A stretch of DNA of 64,000 nt, taken from the NCBI GenBank assembly GCA_030603385.1, contig JAUVXW010000018.1, positions 1 through 64,000 of the forward strand. Reading direction: 5' to 3'. The translations under genes and the position numbers were made by a program. The notes under the pieces are model-generated. The model searched no databases, had not been told where the DNA came from, and saw nothing but the letters and a program-made list of their open reading frames with translations. Below, in pieces: positions 8,418 to 17,521 of the stretch; the stretch's first letter is position 1, and each line of letters starts with the position of its first letter. This DNA is from Promethearchaeota archaeon. GTDB taxonomy: Archaea; Asgardarchaeota; Lokiarchaeia; Sigyniarchaeales; SOKP01.

Positions 8418-8639
8418 TGTAATATACTTTAAGGTTAATTGAAATTTATATATTTAATTTATATGCAAACTAGAGTATTGATTAATTTAAATTTTGATTT
8501 ATATTTTCTTTATTGATAATTAAGTAAATTTTAAACTGTTAACTATATATAAGTTTTTTACTCAAGGCTAATCAAAAAGAATTAAAGTTATAATATATTT
8601 TAAAATCCAAGCTTTATTAAATTCATATTTGATTACTTC

Positions 8640-8816
8640 ATGAGCTCTTATAGAAAGAATACCTGTTTTGGTTGTGGGAGGCCTATAACTCCATTCGAAT
8701 CTGCTGTGCACTTTCCTTGTCCTCAATGTGGAGATGTTACTATTTGGAGATGTGAACGCTGTAGAGTATCAGGAAACTCCTTTCGTTGTTTAAAATGTGA
8801 TTTTGAAGGACCTTAG
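8640..8816 (+). CDS. small zinc-finger protein (HVO_2753-type)
   Basis: This 58-residue gene encodes four CxxC knuckles: CFGC, CPQC, CERC and CLKC, with the ending RCLKCDFEGP. That is the pattern of the short archaeal zinc-ribbon RNA-binding-type microproteins found widely in archaea. It stands 26 bases before the aEF1B gene on the same strand, an arrangement common in archaea that suggests a translation-linked role. The ATG at 8640 is the only good start. The assignment rests on motif pattern and neighbour. Confidence 0.88.
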   Translation: MSSYRKNTCFGCGRPITPFESAVHFPCPQCGDVTIWRCERCRVSGNSFRCLKCDFEGP

Positions 8817-8842
8817 AGAAATAAATAGGGTATTTGATTATA

Positions 8843-9109
8843 ATGGGAGAATTTATAGCTTTAATTGATGTTGTTCCAGAAGATACAGATGTTAATTTTG
8901 ATGTCTTTGTAGGTAAATTAAAAGAAATATTACCTGAGACTTGTACTCTCGAACGTTATGATATACTTCCCGTTGCATTTGGTTTGAACAAAGCGAGGGT
9001 AAGAGTGAGATATCCTGAGGAATGGGGTGGTACAGATAAGCTTGAGGAATTGTTTGGTCAAGTTGAGGGTATACAAGGTATAGAAGCTATTGCTTTTTCA
9101 AAAGCATAA
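8843..9109 (+). CDS. ef1b: translation elongation factor aEF-1 beta
   Basis: aEF1B is the guanine-nucleotide exchange factor for aEF1A. Starting at the ATG at 8843, the 88 residues read MGEFIALIDVVPEDTDVNFD and end GIQGIEAIAFSKA, the compact alpha/beta fold of archaeal EF-1 beta at its usual length. A TTG nine bases upstream is also in frame, but the ATG matches the family start. It follows the zinc-finger microprotein gene and probably shares its promoter. Confidence 0.93.
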   Translation: MGEFIALIDVVPEDTDVNFDVFVGKLKEILPETCTLERYDILPVAFGLNKARVRVRYPEEWGGTDKLEELFGQVEGIQGIEAIAFSKA

Positions 9110-9125
9110 AATATCTCTGTTTTTT

Positions 9126-10976
9126 TTAACCTGTTCTTTTAAATAGTTTATCTAATTCATTGTATGACAGGAACCTTAAAGTAGGCCTTCCATGAGCACA
9201 ATGATAAGAATCTTTACAGGCTGCTAAATCTATAAGTAGATTTCGTATGTCATTTAAGGATAAATCATCTCCTCCTCTAATAGATTTATGACAAGCTAGA
9301 TAGTTAATAATTTCTTCTTTTACTTCTTTGAAGCTTTTATCCTTTCCTATTTCAGTAATATCACTAATAATTTCTTTAATAATATTAATATCAGGAAGTT
9401 TATTCATTATTGTAGGGATTTCTCTCAAAATAAAAGTATTTCCCCCGAAATGTTCAAAATCGAACCCAATCTTCTTAACTTCGTTTAAATTATCTTCTAA
9501 AAATATCTTATCACTAGGCGAAACATCAATTTTTAGGGGTTGGATTAATTTCTGTTTACTTACTTTGGCATTATCATACGCATTCAGAAGGTTTTCTTTT
9601 TTTATCCTTTCTGATGCTGCATGTTGATCTAAAATAAAGATTCCCTCTTCATTATTTTCATTAACTCCTTCTAAAACAATGTATATTTTATTTTGTAATT
9701 GGCCTGTATAAGAAATTAAACGAATTTTTGGAAAATCATTCGAAGTTATGTATTTTCCTCTAATATAAGAGTCAGGTAAAGATTTTTTTCCGAATTTTTT
9801 TTCAACTACTTGATCCATTAGATCTAATTGGACGCCGTCTACAATTACTTCTTTTTCGTCTTCTAATATCTCCTGTATCTCTTCTAAGGATTCTTCGATA
9901 TCACCTAATTCTCTTTCATTTTTTGGAATGAAACCATCTAATTCAGTAGAGATATATTTTGCTTCTTTATCTATAAATTTTTCTTCAATAAAACCTCGTA
10001 TTATGTTGTATACCTTATTGTATAATGCCTCTTCTTTTTCAAATCTAACATGGAGTTTTTTTGGATGAACATTAAAATCTAAAACCATTGGGTCAAGTTC
10101 CAGAAATAATACAAAAAAAGGGTATTTATTTATCATCAGAGTTCCTTCATAAGCTTCCTTTATTGCTCTAAATAAGACATCACTAATAACATAACGATTA
10201 TTAATGAATAAGCTTGAATAATTTCTACTTTTTTTAGCAATTTGTGGATGTCCTAATAATCCATACATTTTTATAAAAGGATCTTTTTCAATATACTCTA
10301 CTGATTCCATAAATTTAGCGATTTTTCTTCCATAAATATGAAATACTGTCGTTTTTACATCATTATTAACAGGACAGTTTAAAATATCTAAATCATTATG
10401 ACGATAAATGAAATGGAGTTTAGGGAATGCCAACGAGTATCTTTGCATGAAGTCTGTAATATGGCTAAGTTCTGTAGAATCTTTCTTTAAGAATTTCTGC
10501 CTTGCAGGGATATTATAAAAAATTTTTTTAACCTTGATATTTGTTCCTACTTGGCATGAAACTTCTTTTTTACTTATAACTTTTCCTCCTTCTATATTTA
10601 ATTGCACACCCCTTTCATTCTGGCTAGTTCTTGAAATAATCTCAACTTGACTTACGGCAGCAATACTCGCAAGTGCCTCACCTCGAAATCCTAAAGTAGA
10701 AAGGGTATCAAGATCTTCAATACTCCTAATTTTACTACTGGTATGTCTTTCAAATGCAACTTCTATATCTTCAGGTGAAATACCTAAGCCATCATCAATT
10801 ACTTGTATTAAAGTTTTACCTGCTTTTCTGACAATCACTCTTATTTCTTTTGCTCCAGCATCAATACTATTTTCAATAAGCTCTTTCACAATATTAGCAG
10901 GCCTTTCAACCACTTCCCCTGCGGCTATTTTTTCAGCATCCAATATCTTTCTTATTTTCGCATATTTCACAATCAT
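9126..10976 (-). CDS. mutL: DNA mismatch repair protein MutL
   Basis: MutL couples mismatch recognition by MutS to strand incision. The GHKL ATPase domain is clear: IAAGEVVERP, ELIENSIDAGAKEI, DDGLGI and LGFRGEALASI. The C-terminal domain keeps the endonuclease motif DQHAASERIKKE, with ACHKSIRGGD and CAHGRPTL near the end. This fits MutL of organisms that lack MutH. I chose the ATG at 10976; an in-frame TTG at 11003 would add nine residues. MutS/MutL of this type are bacterial in origin and patchy in archaea. mutS lies 1.2 kb away on the same strand. Confidence 0.95.
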   Translation of the reverse strand: MIVKYAKIRKILDAEKIAAGEVVERPANIVKELIENSIDAGAKEIRVIVRKAGKTLIQVIDDGLGISPEDIEVAFERHTSSKIRSIEDLDTLSTLGFRGEALASIAAVSQVEIISRTSQNERGVQLNIEGGKVISKKEVSCQVGTNIKVKKIFYNIPARQKFLKKDSTELSHITDFMQRYSLAFPKLHFIYRHNDLDILNCPVNNDVKTTVFHIYGRKIAKFMESVEYIEKDPFIKMYGLLGHPQIAKKSRNYSSLFINNRYVISDVLFRAIKEAYEGTLMINKYPFFVLFLELDPMVLDFNVHPKKLHVRFEKEEALYNKVYNIIRGFIEEKFIDKEAKYISTELDGFIPKNERELGDIEESLEEIQEILEDEKEVIVDGVQLDLMDQVVEKKFGKKSLPDSYIRGKYITSNDFPKIRLISYTGQLQNKIYIVLEGVNENNEEGIFILDQHAASERIKKENLLNAYDNAKVSKQKLIQPLKIDVSPSDKIFLEDNLNEVKKIGFDFEHFGGNTFILREIPTIMNKLPDINIIKEIISDITEIGKDKSFKEVKEEIINYLACHKSIRGGDDLSLNDIRNLLIDLAACKDSYHCAHGRPTLRFLSYNELDKLFKRTG

Positions 10977-11178
10977 ATCAAAGTTTCTACAATTTTTCTT
11001 CAAGGAATTTATAATTCTTTAAACCTATTATATTTCACATTACAATCAAATTTAAAATAATACTCTATTAAGGTTTAAATAAATCTTACTCAAAAGCCTA
11101 TAAGTAAGTCTTTTAAATTTCCTTTAATATATAAAAGTAATTTACATAGGAACAAAAACGGGAAATTAATAATTAGTT

Positions 11179-12090
11179 ATGAGTAATGAGAAAGAATATC
11201 CAATTCACAAGTATTTCATTTTCATTTTTGTAGCAATCACAATTTCTTTTATTATTTTGAGGGTAATCTTATATTTCTTTGAAATTTCACCTTGGATAGA
11301 AGAAACAAAAGATGTTGATTTTAAAATCTTATTAGAGGGCATGGAAAACGGTCTAATTGATTTCTATGACCCTATAACCACATCCGATTGGCCTCCGTAT
11401 TATCTTTATTTTTGGTATTATTTATTTTTCTATATATTCATTATTCCTACAGAGGGTTTAATAGGTGTGTATGTTTGGGATGTGTTAAGATTGATTTTAA
11501 TAATTTTAGTAATAAAAGAATCGCCTAAAGTGTTTAAAAATAAAAAAGATTTGCTCATTTTTTATATATTCGGTACAGTCGGCTATAGTATCGATGCCTA
11601 TTATAATAATGTAAATTTCCTAATTGTATTCCTTTTGTTTTATTCATTTGTATATTTAGAAAAAGACAAAAAATGGATTGCTGGTATTCTCTTTACTCTT
11701 GCGTCTTTTAAAATAACTGCGATTTTATTTGTTCCTGTTTTATTGATAGCTAGAAAAATTAAATTTAAGGATCTCATCTACTATTTAATCCCTTTTGCAA
11801 TTATATGCATTCCATATATGATTTTTCCTGATTACTTCTTTCAAATGGTAACAAATTGGGGTCACAGTGATGCTGAAATTCAGGGAATTTTAATTATTGA
11901 TTCAATTATTTGGAAAGCTTTACAACCTTCTCATTTAATGTTTATAGCTCTATTATTGATAATCTTTTTAGAAAATATTAAAACCGAAGAGATGAAGAAC
12001 CTTTACCGGATAATTCTAGTTTCAATAATAACGCTATATTATATTTATCTGACTACGGTCGTTTTTATCCTTCCTGTCGTTTTAGGTTAG
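11179..12090 (+). CDS. polytopic membrane protein, GT87-like mannosyltransferase family (tentative)
   Basis: This 303-residue protein has about eight hydrophobic segments. The first lies at residues 12-35, followed by an extracytoplasmic loop with DVDFKILLEGMENG, FYDP and DWPPYYLYFWYY. That loop and the later LFTLASFKITAILFVP resemble GT-C glycosyltransferases of the GT87/DUF2029 type, which use lipid-linked sugars. It is short for the family. It lies between mutL and mutS on the opposite strand, and its stop overlaps the end of a small minus-strand frame. The family call is from overall pattern only. Confidence 0.6.
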   Translation: MSNEKEYPIHKYFIFIFVAITISFIILRVILYFFEISPWIEETKDVDFKILLEGMENGLIDFYDPITTSDWPPYYLYFWYYLFFYIFIIPTEGLIGVYVWDVLRLILIILVIKESPKVFKNKKDLLIFYIFGTVGYSIDAYYNNVNFLIVFLLFYSFVYLEKDKKWIAGILFTLASFKITAILFVPVLLIARKIKFKDLIYYLIPFAIICIPYMIFPDYFFQMVTNWGHSDAEIQGILIIDSIIWKALQPSHLMFIALLLIIFLENIKTEEMKNLYRIILVSIITLYYIYLTTVVFILPVVLG

Positions 12091-12209
12091 ATATATTTCT
12101 CTACTTTCTTTTTGAGTTCAATTATTTTCTCTTTTAAATTATCAGGCGGTAGGCTATCTATATCTAATTCTTTAAGATTATTTTCCAAATTGAATAGGTT
12201 CTCATTCAT
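12087..12209 (-). CDS. possible 40-residue microprotein coupled to mutS
   Basis: A short frame starts at an ATG overlapping the mutS stop as ATGA (12206-12209) and ends at TAA 12087-12089. It reads MNENLFNLENNLKELDIDSL followed by a Lys/Glu-rich helix ending VEKYI. The composition, one or two amphipathic helices, and the start-stop overlap favour a real, translationally coupled product. It is too short for a family match. It could instead be chance, since only 40 codons are open. Confidence 0.4.
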   Translation of the reverse strand: MNENLFNLENNLKELDIDSLPPDNLKEKIIELKKKVEKYI

Positions 12210-14968
12210 TTTTCTTTCTTTATAGAAGGTTCAAATAAACTTGTTTGCACATATTTTTTCTTAGCTGAAGCTTTACTTTGAGAAGCTTTTGCTTCATTTG
12301 CTTTAATTTTAGTATCTAATTCCTTCATCTCATTTTTCTTTCTGGCTAGCTCTTTTCCTTTTCTTGTTAATTCCTCATCTGAAATTTCTAATTTCTCTTT
12401 GATCAAATTTAATTCCGAGTTTAATTTTTCAAGTTCATGTTTTTTGCCATTAATAACTTTATCATAATATTTACCTGAGGAAACTTTATTGCCATTTTCT
12501 CTAACTGTCGTTCTGAAAGGATCCTTTTCTTCTATTTGTTCAAGAAGCTCAAATGCCCTTATAATAACATCATCAGGAATCCCTGCTAATTTTGCTACAT
12601 GAATTCCATAGGATTTATCAGTACTGCCAAGTTTTAATTCTCTAACAAAATTAATACTACCATCATCATTCTCAATTATATCTAAATGATAATTTTTTAC
12701 TCTTGGTAAGTTTATTTCTGTTAATTGATGATAATGAGTGCTAAAAAGAGTTTTAATATTTAATTGATTAAGTTTTTCAAGAGTAGCCATTGCGATACTC
12801 TGCCCATCACTTGTACTAGTTCCTCTACCCAGTTCATCGATAATTATCAGGCTTTTTGGCGTGGCATAATTTAAAATTTTAGCTGTCTCAGTCATCTCAA
12901 TCATAAATGTACTTAATTTTCTCGCTAGATCGTCTGAAGCTCCGATACGTGTAAAAATTTGATCGATTATTCCAATCGTGGCAGATTTTGCAGGAACAAA
13001 GCACCCCATTTGCGCAATTATACAAATTAAGGCCACTTGTCTGAGATAAGTACTTTTACCCGCCATATTGGGGCCTGTAATAATTAATAATTGATTAGTT
13101 TCATTATCTAAGAGACAATCGTTGGGAATGAATTTTTCAGTGATATTCAATTGTTCGACAACGGGATGTCTTCCCTCCTTAATAATAATTTTTGAATCAT
13201 TATTAACAATTGGTCTGCAATAATCATATTTCTCAGCAATTTCAGCAAAACAAGCTAGAACATCTATTACCGCAATATTTCTAGCTGTTTCAAGGATATT
13301 TTCTGTTTCTTTCTCTACCTTACCACGTATCTCATTAAAGATCTCAAATTCTAAATTACCAATTTGTTCTTCAGCATTCACGATTTTTTCTTCTAATGTT
13401 TTCAAAATCTCCGTTGTAAATCTTTTTGCATTTTTTAAGGTTGCTCTTTCTACATAATCCTCAGGCACTTTGGAGATTATTTGTAAAGTTCTCAATGTTA
13501 TTTCAATATAATATCCAAGAATATTGTTAAAACCCACTTTGAACCCTGAAGTCAAATTCCACCTTTTTCTCTGCTCTTCTTCATATTTTAAGACATATTT
13601 TTTTCCATTATTAAGGATATCTCTCAGCTTATCAACGTCCTCATTAAAGCCATCTTTGACAATATTACCTTCTCTAATCGTGGTTGGGGGGTTTTCTTTG
13701 ATTGTATTTTCAATAAGATCTTTAACTTTATTAAAAGGTTTAATGTTCTCCATGAATTGTGAAATTTCAGGTATATCTGCTTTTACTAAAATTTCCTTAA
13801 TTTTTGGGATTTTTTCTAATGAGTGCTTAATATTAATTAAATCGCGTGCATTAGTTCGTCCAGAATAATTTAGTTTATTAATAATTCTTTCAAGATCACC
13901 TAATAATTTTAATTCTTCCCTTAAATCAGATCTCAGAAAGATATCATCCTTAAATTTCTGAACTATTTTTAGTCTGTCGTTAATTTGGTTAATGTCAGTT
14001 AACGGTTGCAAAATGAATTTTCTCAACAACCTTGCTCCCATAGGTGTATGAGTGTGGCTGAATACACTATATAAGGTAAAATCTTTACCTTTTTCCCATA
14101 AGGAATGAATTAACTCTAAATTTCTCTGGGTTATATAATCTAAATGTAAAATATTTTTCTCTTGAATTACATTAATCTTAAATATGTTTGGTACAATATC
14201 TCTCTGGGTTTCCTTTAAAAAAGCTAAAAGTCCACCCGCAGCCTGAATTGCCAACTTTTTTCCTTCTAATCCAAAACCTTCTAAATTAGAAACTTTGAAA
14301 TGGCGTGTTAAAAGAGTATATGCTTCATCATAATTAAAAACATATTCTTCATATGTTTTTATAATTGCATCTGTTAAATCAGTTAATATGAGGAAAAATC
14401 TTTCATCTTGTTTGAGTTCTTGAGGAATAATTAATTCAGCAGGATCATATTGGGAAAAGATGCTGAGTAATCTCTCTTGAGGATTTTCCTCTTTAGTAGA
14501 AAACTCAACAGTCGCAAATTCTCCAGTCGAAATGTCTGTAAACGCAACAGCAAAACCTGTTCTTTCTTTAATCATCGATGCCAGATAATTATTTCTATTT
14601 GCGTTTAACATATTAGGTTCGATAATAGTTCCTGGAGATAAGATTCGAGTAATTCCCCTCTTTACAATCCGACCTTTTACTGTTGCTGGATCTTCTAACT
14701 GATCAACTATTACTACAGTTTGATTAAGATTTATAAGATTATTAAAATAGTTATGACCTGAATGGTGTGGGATTCCAGCCAATGGTACATCTCCTCTTTT
14801 TGTCAATGTGATCCCTAAAAGTTTTGAAATTCTTTCAGCATCATCATAGAAAAACTCGAAGAAATCACCCATTCGATAGGAAATTAGGTAATCTGAAGGA
14901 AATCGTTTACGAATAGAGTACCAATGCTTTAACATAGGAGTTAGTTTCTTTTCGTTTATTTCCTTCAT
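12206..14968 (-). CDS. mutS: DNA mismatch repair protein MutS
   Basis: MutS recognises mismatches and uses ATP to signal to MutL. The 920-residue chain has the complete MutS1 layout: an N-terminal mismatch-binding domain with GDFFEFF near residue 33 (the F-x-E mismatch motif), connector, lever and clamp, then the ATPase with GPNMAGKSTYLRQ and DELGRGTSTSDG, and a Lys-rich C-terminal tail. Having the mismatch motif separates it from archaeal MutS2/MutS5 forms. The ATG start is clear. Confidence 0.96.
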   Translation of the reverse strand: MKEINEKKLTPMLKHWYSIRKRFPSDYLISYRMGDFFEFFYDDAERISKLLGITLTKRGDVPLAGIPHHSGHNYFNNLINLNQTVVIVDQLEDPATVKGRIVKRGITRILSPGTIIEPNMLNANRNNYLASMIKERTGFAVAFTDISTGEFATVEFSTKEENPQERLLSIFSQYDPAELIIPQELKQDERFFLILTDLTDAIIKTYEEYVFNYDEAYTLLTRHFKVSNLEGFGLEGKKLAIQAAGGLLAFLKETQRDIVPNIFKINVIQEKNILHLDYITQRNLELIHSLWEKGKDFTLYSVFSHTHTPMGARLLRKFILQPLTDINQINDRLKIVQKFKDDIFLRSDLREELKLLGDLERIINKLNYSGRTNARDLINIKHSLEKIPKIKEILVKADIPEISQFMENIKPFNKVKDLIENTIKENPPTTIREGNIVKDGFNEDVDKLRDILNNGKKYVLKYEEEQRKRWNLTSGFKVGFNNILGYYIEITLRTLQIISKVPEDYVERATLKNAKRFTTEILKTLEEKIVNAEEQIGNLEFEIFNEIRGKVEKETENILETARNIAVIDVLACFAEIAEKYDYCRPIVNNDSKIIIKEGRHPVVEQLNITEKFIPNDCLLDNETNQLLIITGPNMAGKSTYLRQVALICIIAQMGCFVPAKSATIGIIDQIFTRIGASDDLARKLSTFMIEMTETAKILNYATPKSLIIIDELGRGTSTSDGQSIAMATLEKLNQLNIKTLFSTHYHQLTEINLPRVKNYHLDIIENDDGSINFVRELKLGSTDKSYGIHVAKLAGIPDDVIIRAFELLEQIEEKDPFRTTVRENGNKVSSGKYYDKVINGKKHELEKLNSELNLIKEKLEISDEELTRKGKELARKKNEMKELDTKIKANEAKASQSKASAKKKYVQTSLFEPSIKKEK

Positions 14969-15280
14969 AATTAGCTCATTTAAGAGTTAGGCGATATTAT
15001 TACTACATATAATCCATTATAACAGTAATTTTATATTAACTGTATTTGTTAAAATTTTAATAACAATAACAAATAAGATAATTAGGTTTTTTATTATTCC
15101 TCAGACTCTTCCAAAATATCATGAAACAATAATATAAATTTGATACTCAAATCCAAGGATAAATTCACTCAACATATTTATATCCTAATTTTTCTTGTAG
15201 TTTTCGTTAAGAAACGTAAAATAAATAAATATTTTCCTCTTAAGATAAAATAATTTTAGAATTCATATTGATGATTTTTT
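14969..15280. other. intergenic region between divergent mutS and inositol-phosphate synthase genes
   Basis: This 312-base AT-rich gap holds no credible frame. Promoters for both directions are expected here. A run GTAAAATAAATAAATATT at roughly 15215-15235, about 50 bases before the ATG at 15281, could be the TATA region of the rightward transcript. No RNA gene or repeat was recognised. Confidence 0.35.
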
Positions 15281-16360
15281 ATGCCAGAAAAAATTAATTT
15301 AGCTATTGTTGGTATAGGTAATGCCGCATCTGCTTTAATCCAAGGTATTGAATATTATAAAGACGGTTCAAACGATAGTGGATTACTCCGTCCAACTCTT
15401 GCGGGATACCATGTCTCTGATATTGAAATTGTTGCTGCTGTAGATATTTCAGAAAAAAAAGTAGGGAAAAACGTTACCGAAGCGATTTATGAAAATGAAT
15501 TAGATATTTTGGTTGATTTTCAAAATGAAGTTAAAATTCCTGTTGTAATGGGAAACATATTAGATGGTGTTATTGTTGAGACTGAAAGAAGTATCAATCC
15601 AGCAAATGTCGCGTCTAAGGATATTGCAGAATATTTTAGATCAACTAGAGCAGAAATAGTTTTATGTTTATTACCTTCTGGGGCAGATAATGCGGTCAAA
15701 TTCTATGCAAATGAAACTATTAAGGCTAAATGTGCTTTTATTAATGCTACTCCTACAAAAATTGCAACTGATAAGGAATTTGCTAAAAAATTTGATGATA
15801 GTGGTTTACCGTTAATTGGAGATGACTTACAAGACCAGTTTGGTGCAACAATTTTGCATAAAATGATCATTCAACAGATGTTAGATAGAGGAATTGATAT
15901 AAAAGAAAGTTATGCCCTCGATGTAGGTGGTGGTGCTGAAAGCTTAAATACAATTTATCGAGCACGAGAGATTAAACGAGAAATCAAGAGCATGTCTGTG
16001 ACAGGTGCATTAAATATAGATGTCCCAATTGTTGCAGGTACTTCTGATTGGGTGGAATTTCTTAATAATAAAAGGAATTCCATGCTCTGGATTGTAGGGA
16101 AAGGATTTTTAGGTTCTGATATCATAATGGATATTAAGATTCAAACTGAAGATGGGCCTAATGGTGGTTCAGTATTAGCTGATGTGATTCGAGCTACTAA
16201 AGTGGCTATAAATCAAGGTGCTAAAGGTTCTATAGATGAAATTTCTGCATATGGATTCAAAAATCCACCAAGATCTATGAAAAATCCAGCAGAAGCTAAT
16301 AAAAACTTAGCTAACTTTATTTTAGGAATAAATAGGAGGAATAAAATCCATGAAAGATAA
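15281..16360 (+). CDS. inositol-1-phosphate synthase family protein, divergent copy
   Basis: The protein has 359 residues. The N-terminal Rossmann motif GIGNAASALIQGIEYY and the overall layout match myo-inositol-1-phosphate synthase, which converts glucose-6-phosphate to inositol-1-phosphate with NAD. The active-site region is altered: it reads GDDLQDQFGATILHK where the next gene and the family have GDDIKSQVGAT. The lysine-rich RTKRKSKTSA strip of the second copy is also replaced. It overlaps the second paralogue by 11 bases. It may be a regulatory or heteromeric partner, or act on a different substrate. Confidence 0.85.
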   Translation: MPEKINLAIVGIGNAASALIQGIEYYKDGSNDSGLLRPTLAGYHVSDIEIVAAVDISEKKVGKNVTEAIYENELDILVDFQNEVKIPVVMGNILDGVIVETERSINPANVASKDIAEYFRSTRAEIVLCLLPSGADNAVKFYANETIKAKCAFINATPTKIATDKEFAKKFDDSGLPLIGDDLQDQFGATILHKMIIQQMLDRGIDIKESYALDVGGGAESLNTIYRAREIKREIKSMSVTGALNIDVPIVAGTSDWVEFLNNKRNSMLWIVGKGFLGSDIIMDIKIQTEDGPNGGSVLADVIRATKVAINQGAKGSIDEISAYGFKNPPRSMKNPAEANKNLANFILGINRRNKIHER

Positions 16361-17495
16361 TTCTGGAAAAAAAGAAATTCGAGTTGCTTTAGCGGGGCTT
16401 GGAAATTGTGCATCTGCCTTAATTCAAGGTATTGAATACTACAAGAATGTCAAGGAAGAAGATCTATACATTAACGGTATAATGAATCCAAGTATAGGTG
16501 GATATCTACCTCGCCATATTAAGGTAGTTGTTGCTTTTGATGTAGCTACAACAAAAATAAATAAAGATATTTCAGAAGCAATATATGCTGAGCCCAATTG
16601 CTGCCAAATGATTATAAAACCAGATGAAATGCCTAAAACTGACGCTTTATGTTTTCCTGGTCCTATTTCAGATGGATGTTATGAAAGTAAAGATGGTCGT
16701 ATATCCACTTTCGATTACTTTAAGGCTTATGATGAGAGCAAAGTAAAACCTGTTAATATCGCTCAGACATTAAAAGACAAGGGGGCAGAAATTTTAATTA
16801 ATCTTTTACCTGTTGGAAGCCATAAAGCCTCTAGAATCTATGCTCAAGCGGCTATTGATGCAGATTGTGGATTTATAAATGGCATACCTGAGTTTATTGT
16901 TTCTGAGCATATCGAAGGTGATCAAGACTGGGTTGCTGAATTTGAATCAAAGGGATTGCCTTGTGCTGGAGATGATATCAAGTCCCAAGTAGGGGCTACT
17001 CTAACACATAGAGTTTTAGCCAAGATGTTTCTAGATAGAGGAGTAGTTATTAATGATACATATCAATTAAATATAGGGGGAAATGGTGATTTTTATAATA
17101 TGAAATTCGAAAATCGTTTAAGAACAAAGCGAAAATCTAAAACTTCTGCAGTCGCTTCGGTTCTCCCATATCCCATTAATTGTCGAATTGGGCCAAGTGA
17201 TTATGTTCCTTTCCTTGAAGATAAAAAGGTTTGTTATATAAGGATAAATGGGACTACTTATGGTAATTTACCATTAGTCATGGATGTAAAACTTCGGGTT
17301 GAGGACTCCCCAAATTCTGCTGGAGTTTTATTAGATATAATTCGGGTCATGAAACTTGCATTAGATCGAGGAATTTCCGGACGATTAGAAAGTATTAGCT
17401 CATTTAGTTTTAAACACCCTCATCTTCAACCACCTTCAGACGTAATTGCTAAACAATGGGTTGCTGAATTTATCGAAGGCAAACGTGGGAGATAA
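16350..17495 (+). CDS. myo-inositol-1-phosphate synthase
   Basis: This 381-residue paralogue of the preceding gene keeps the family's conserved residues: GLGNCASALIQGIEYY for NAD binding, GDDIKSQVGATLTHR near residue 210, RTKRKSKTSA, and IGPSDYVPFLEDKK. It should make L-myo-inositol-1-phosphate from glucose-6-phosphate for phosphoinositol compounds, possibly inositol-headgroup ether lipids or solutes. It closely resembles the archaeal and actinobacterial short form. A GGAGGA-type Shine-Dalgarno sequence within the end of the upstream gene (about 16333-16339) and the overlap indicate coupled translation. Confidence 0.93.
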   Translation: MKDNSGKKEIRVALAGLGNCASALIQGIEYYKNVKEEDLYINGIMNPSIGGYLPRHIKVVVAFDVATTKINKDISEAIYAEPNCCQMIIKPDEMPKTDALCFPGPISDGCYESKDGRISTFDYFKAYDESKVKPVNIAQTLKDKGAEILINLLPVGSHKASRIYAQAAIDADCGFINGIPEFIVSEHIEGDQDWVAEFESKGLPCAGDDIKSQVGATLTHRVLAKMFLDRGVVINDTYQLNIGGNGDFYNMKFENRLRTKRKSKTSAVASVLPYPINCRIGPSDYVPFLEDKKVCYIRINGTTYGNLPLVMDVKLRVEDSPNSAGVLLDIIRVMKLALDRGISGRLESISSFSFKHPHLQPPSDVIAKQWVAEFIEGKRGR

Positions 17496-17521
17496 GCCTA
17501 ACATTCTTAAAGGAGAAAAGT

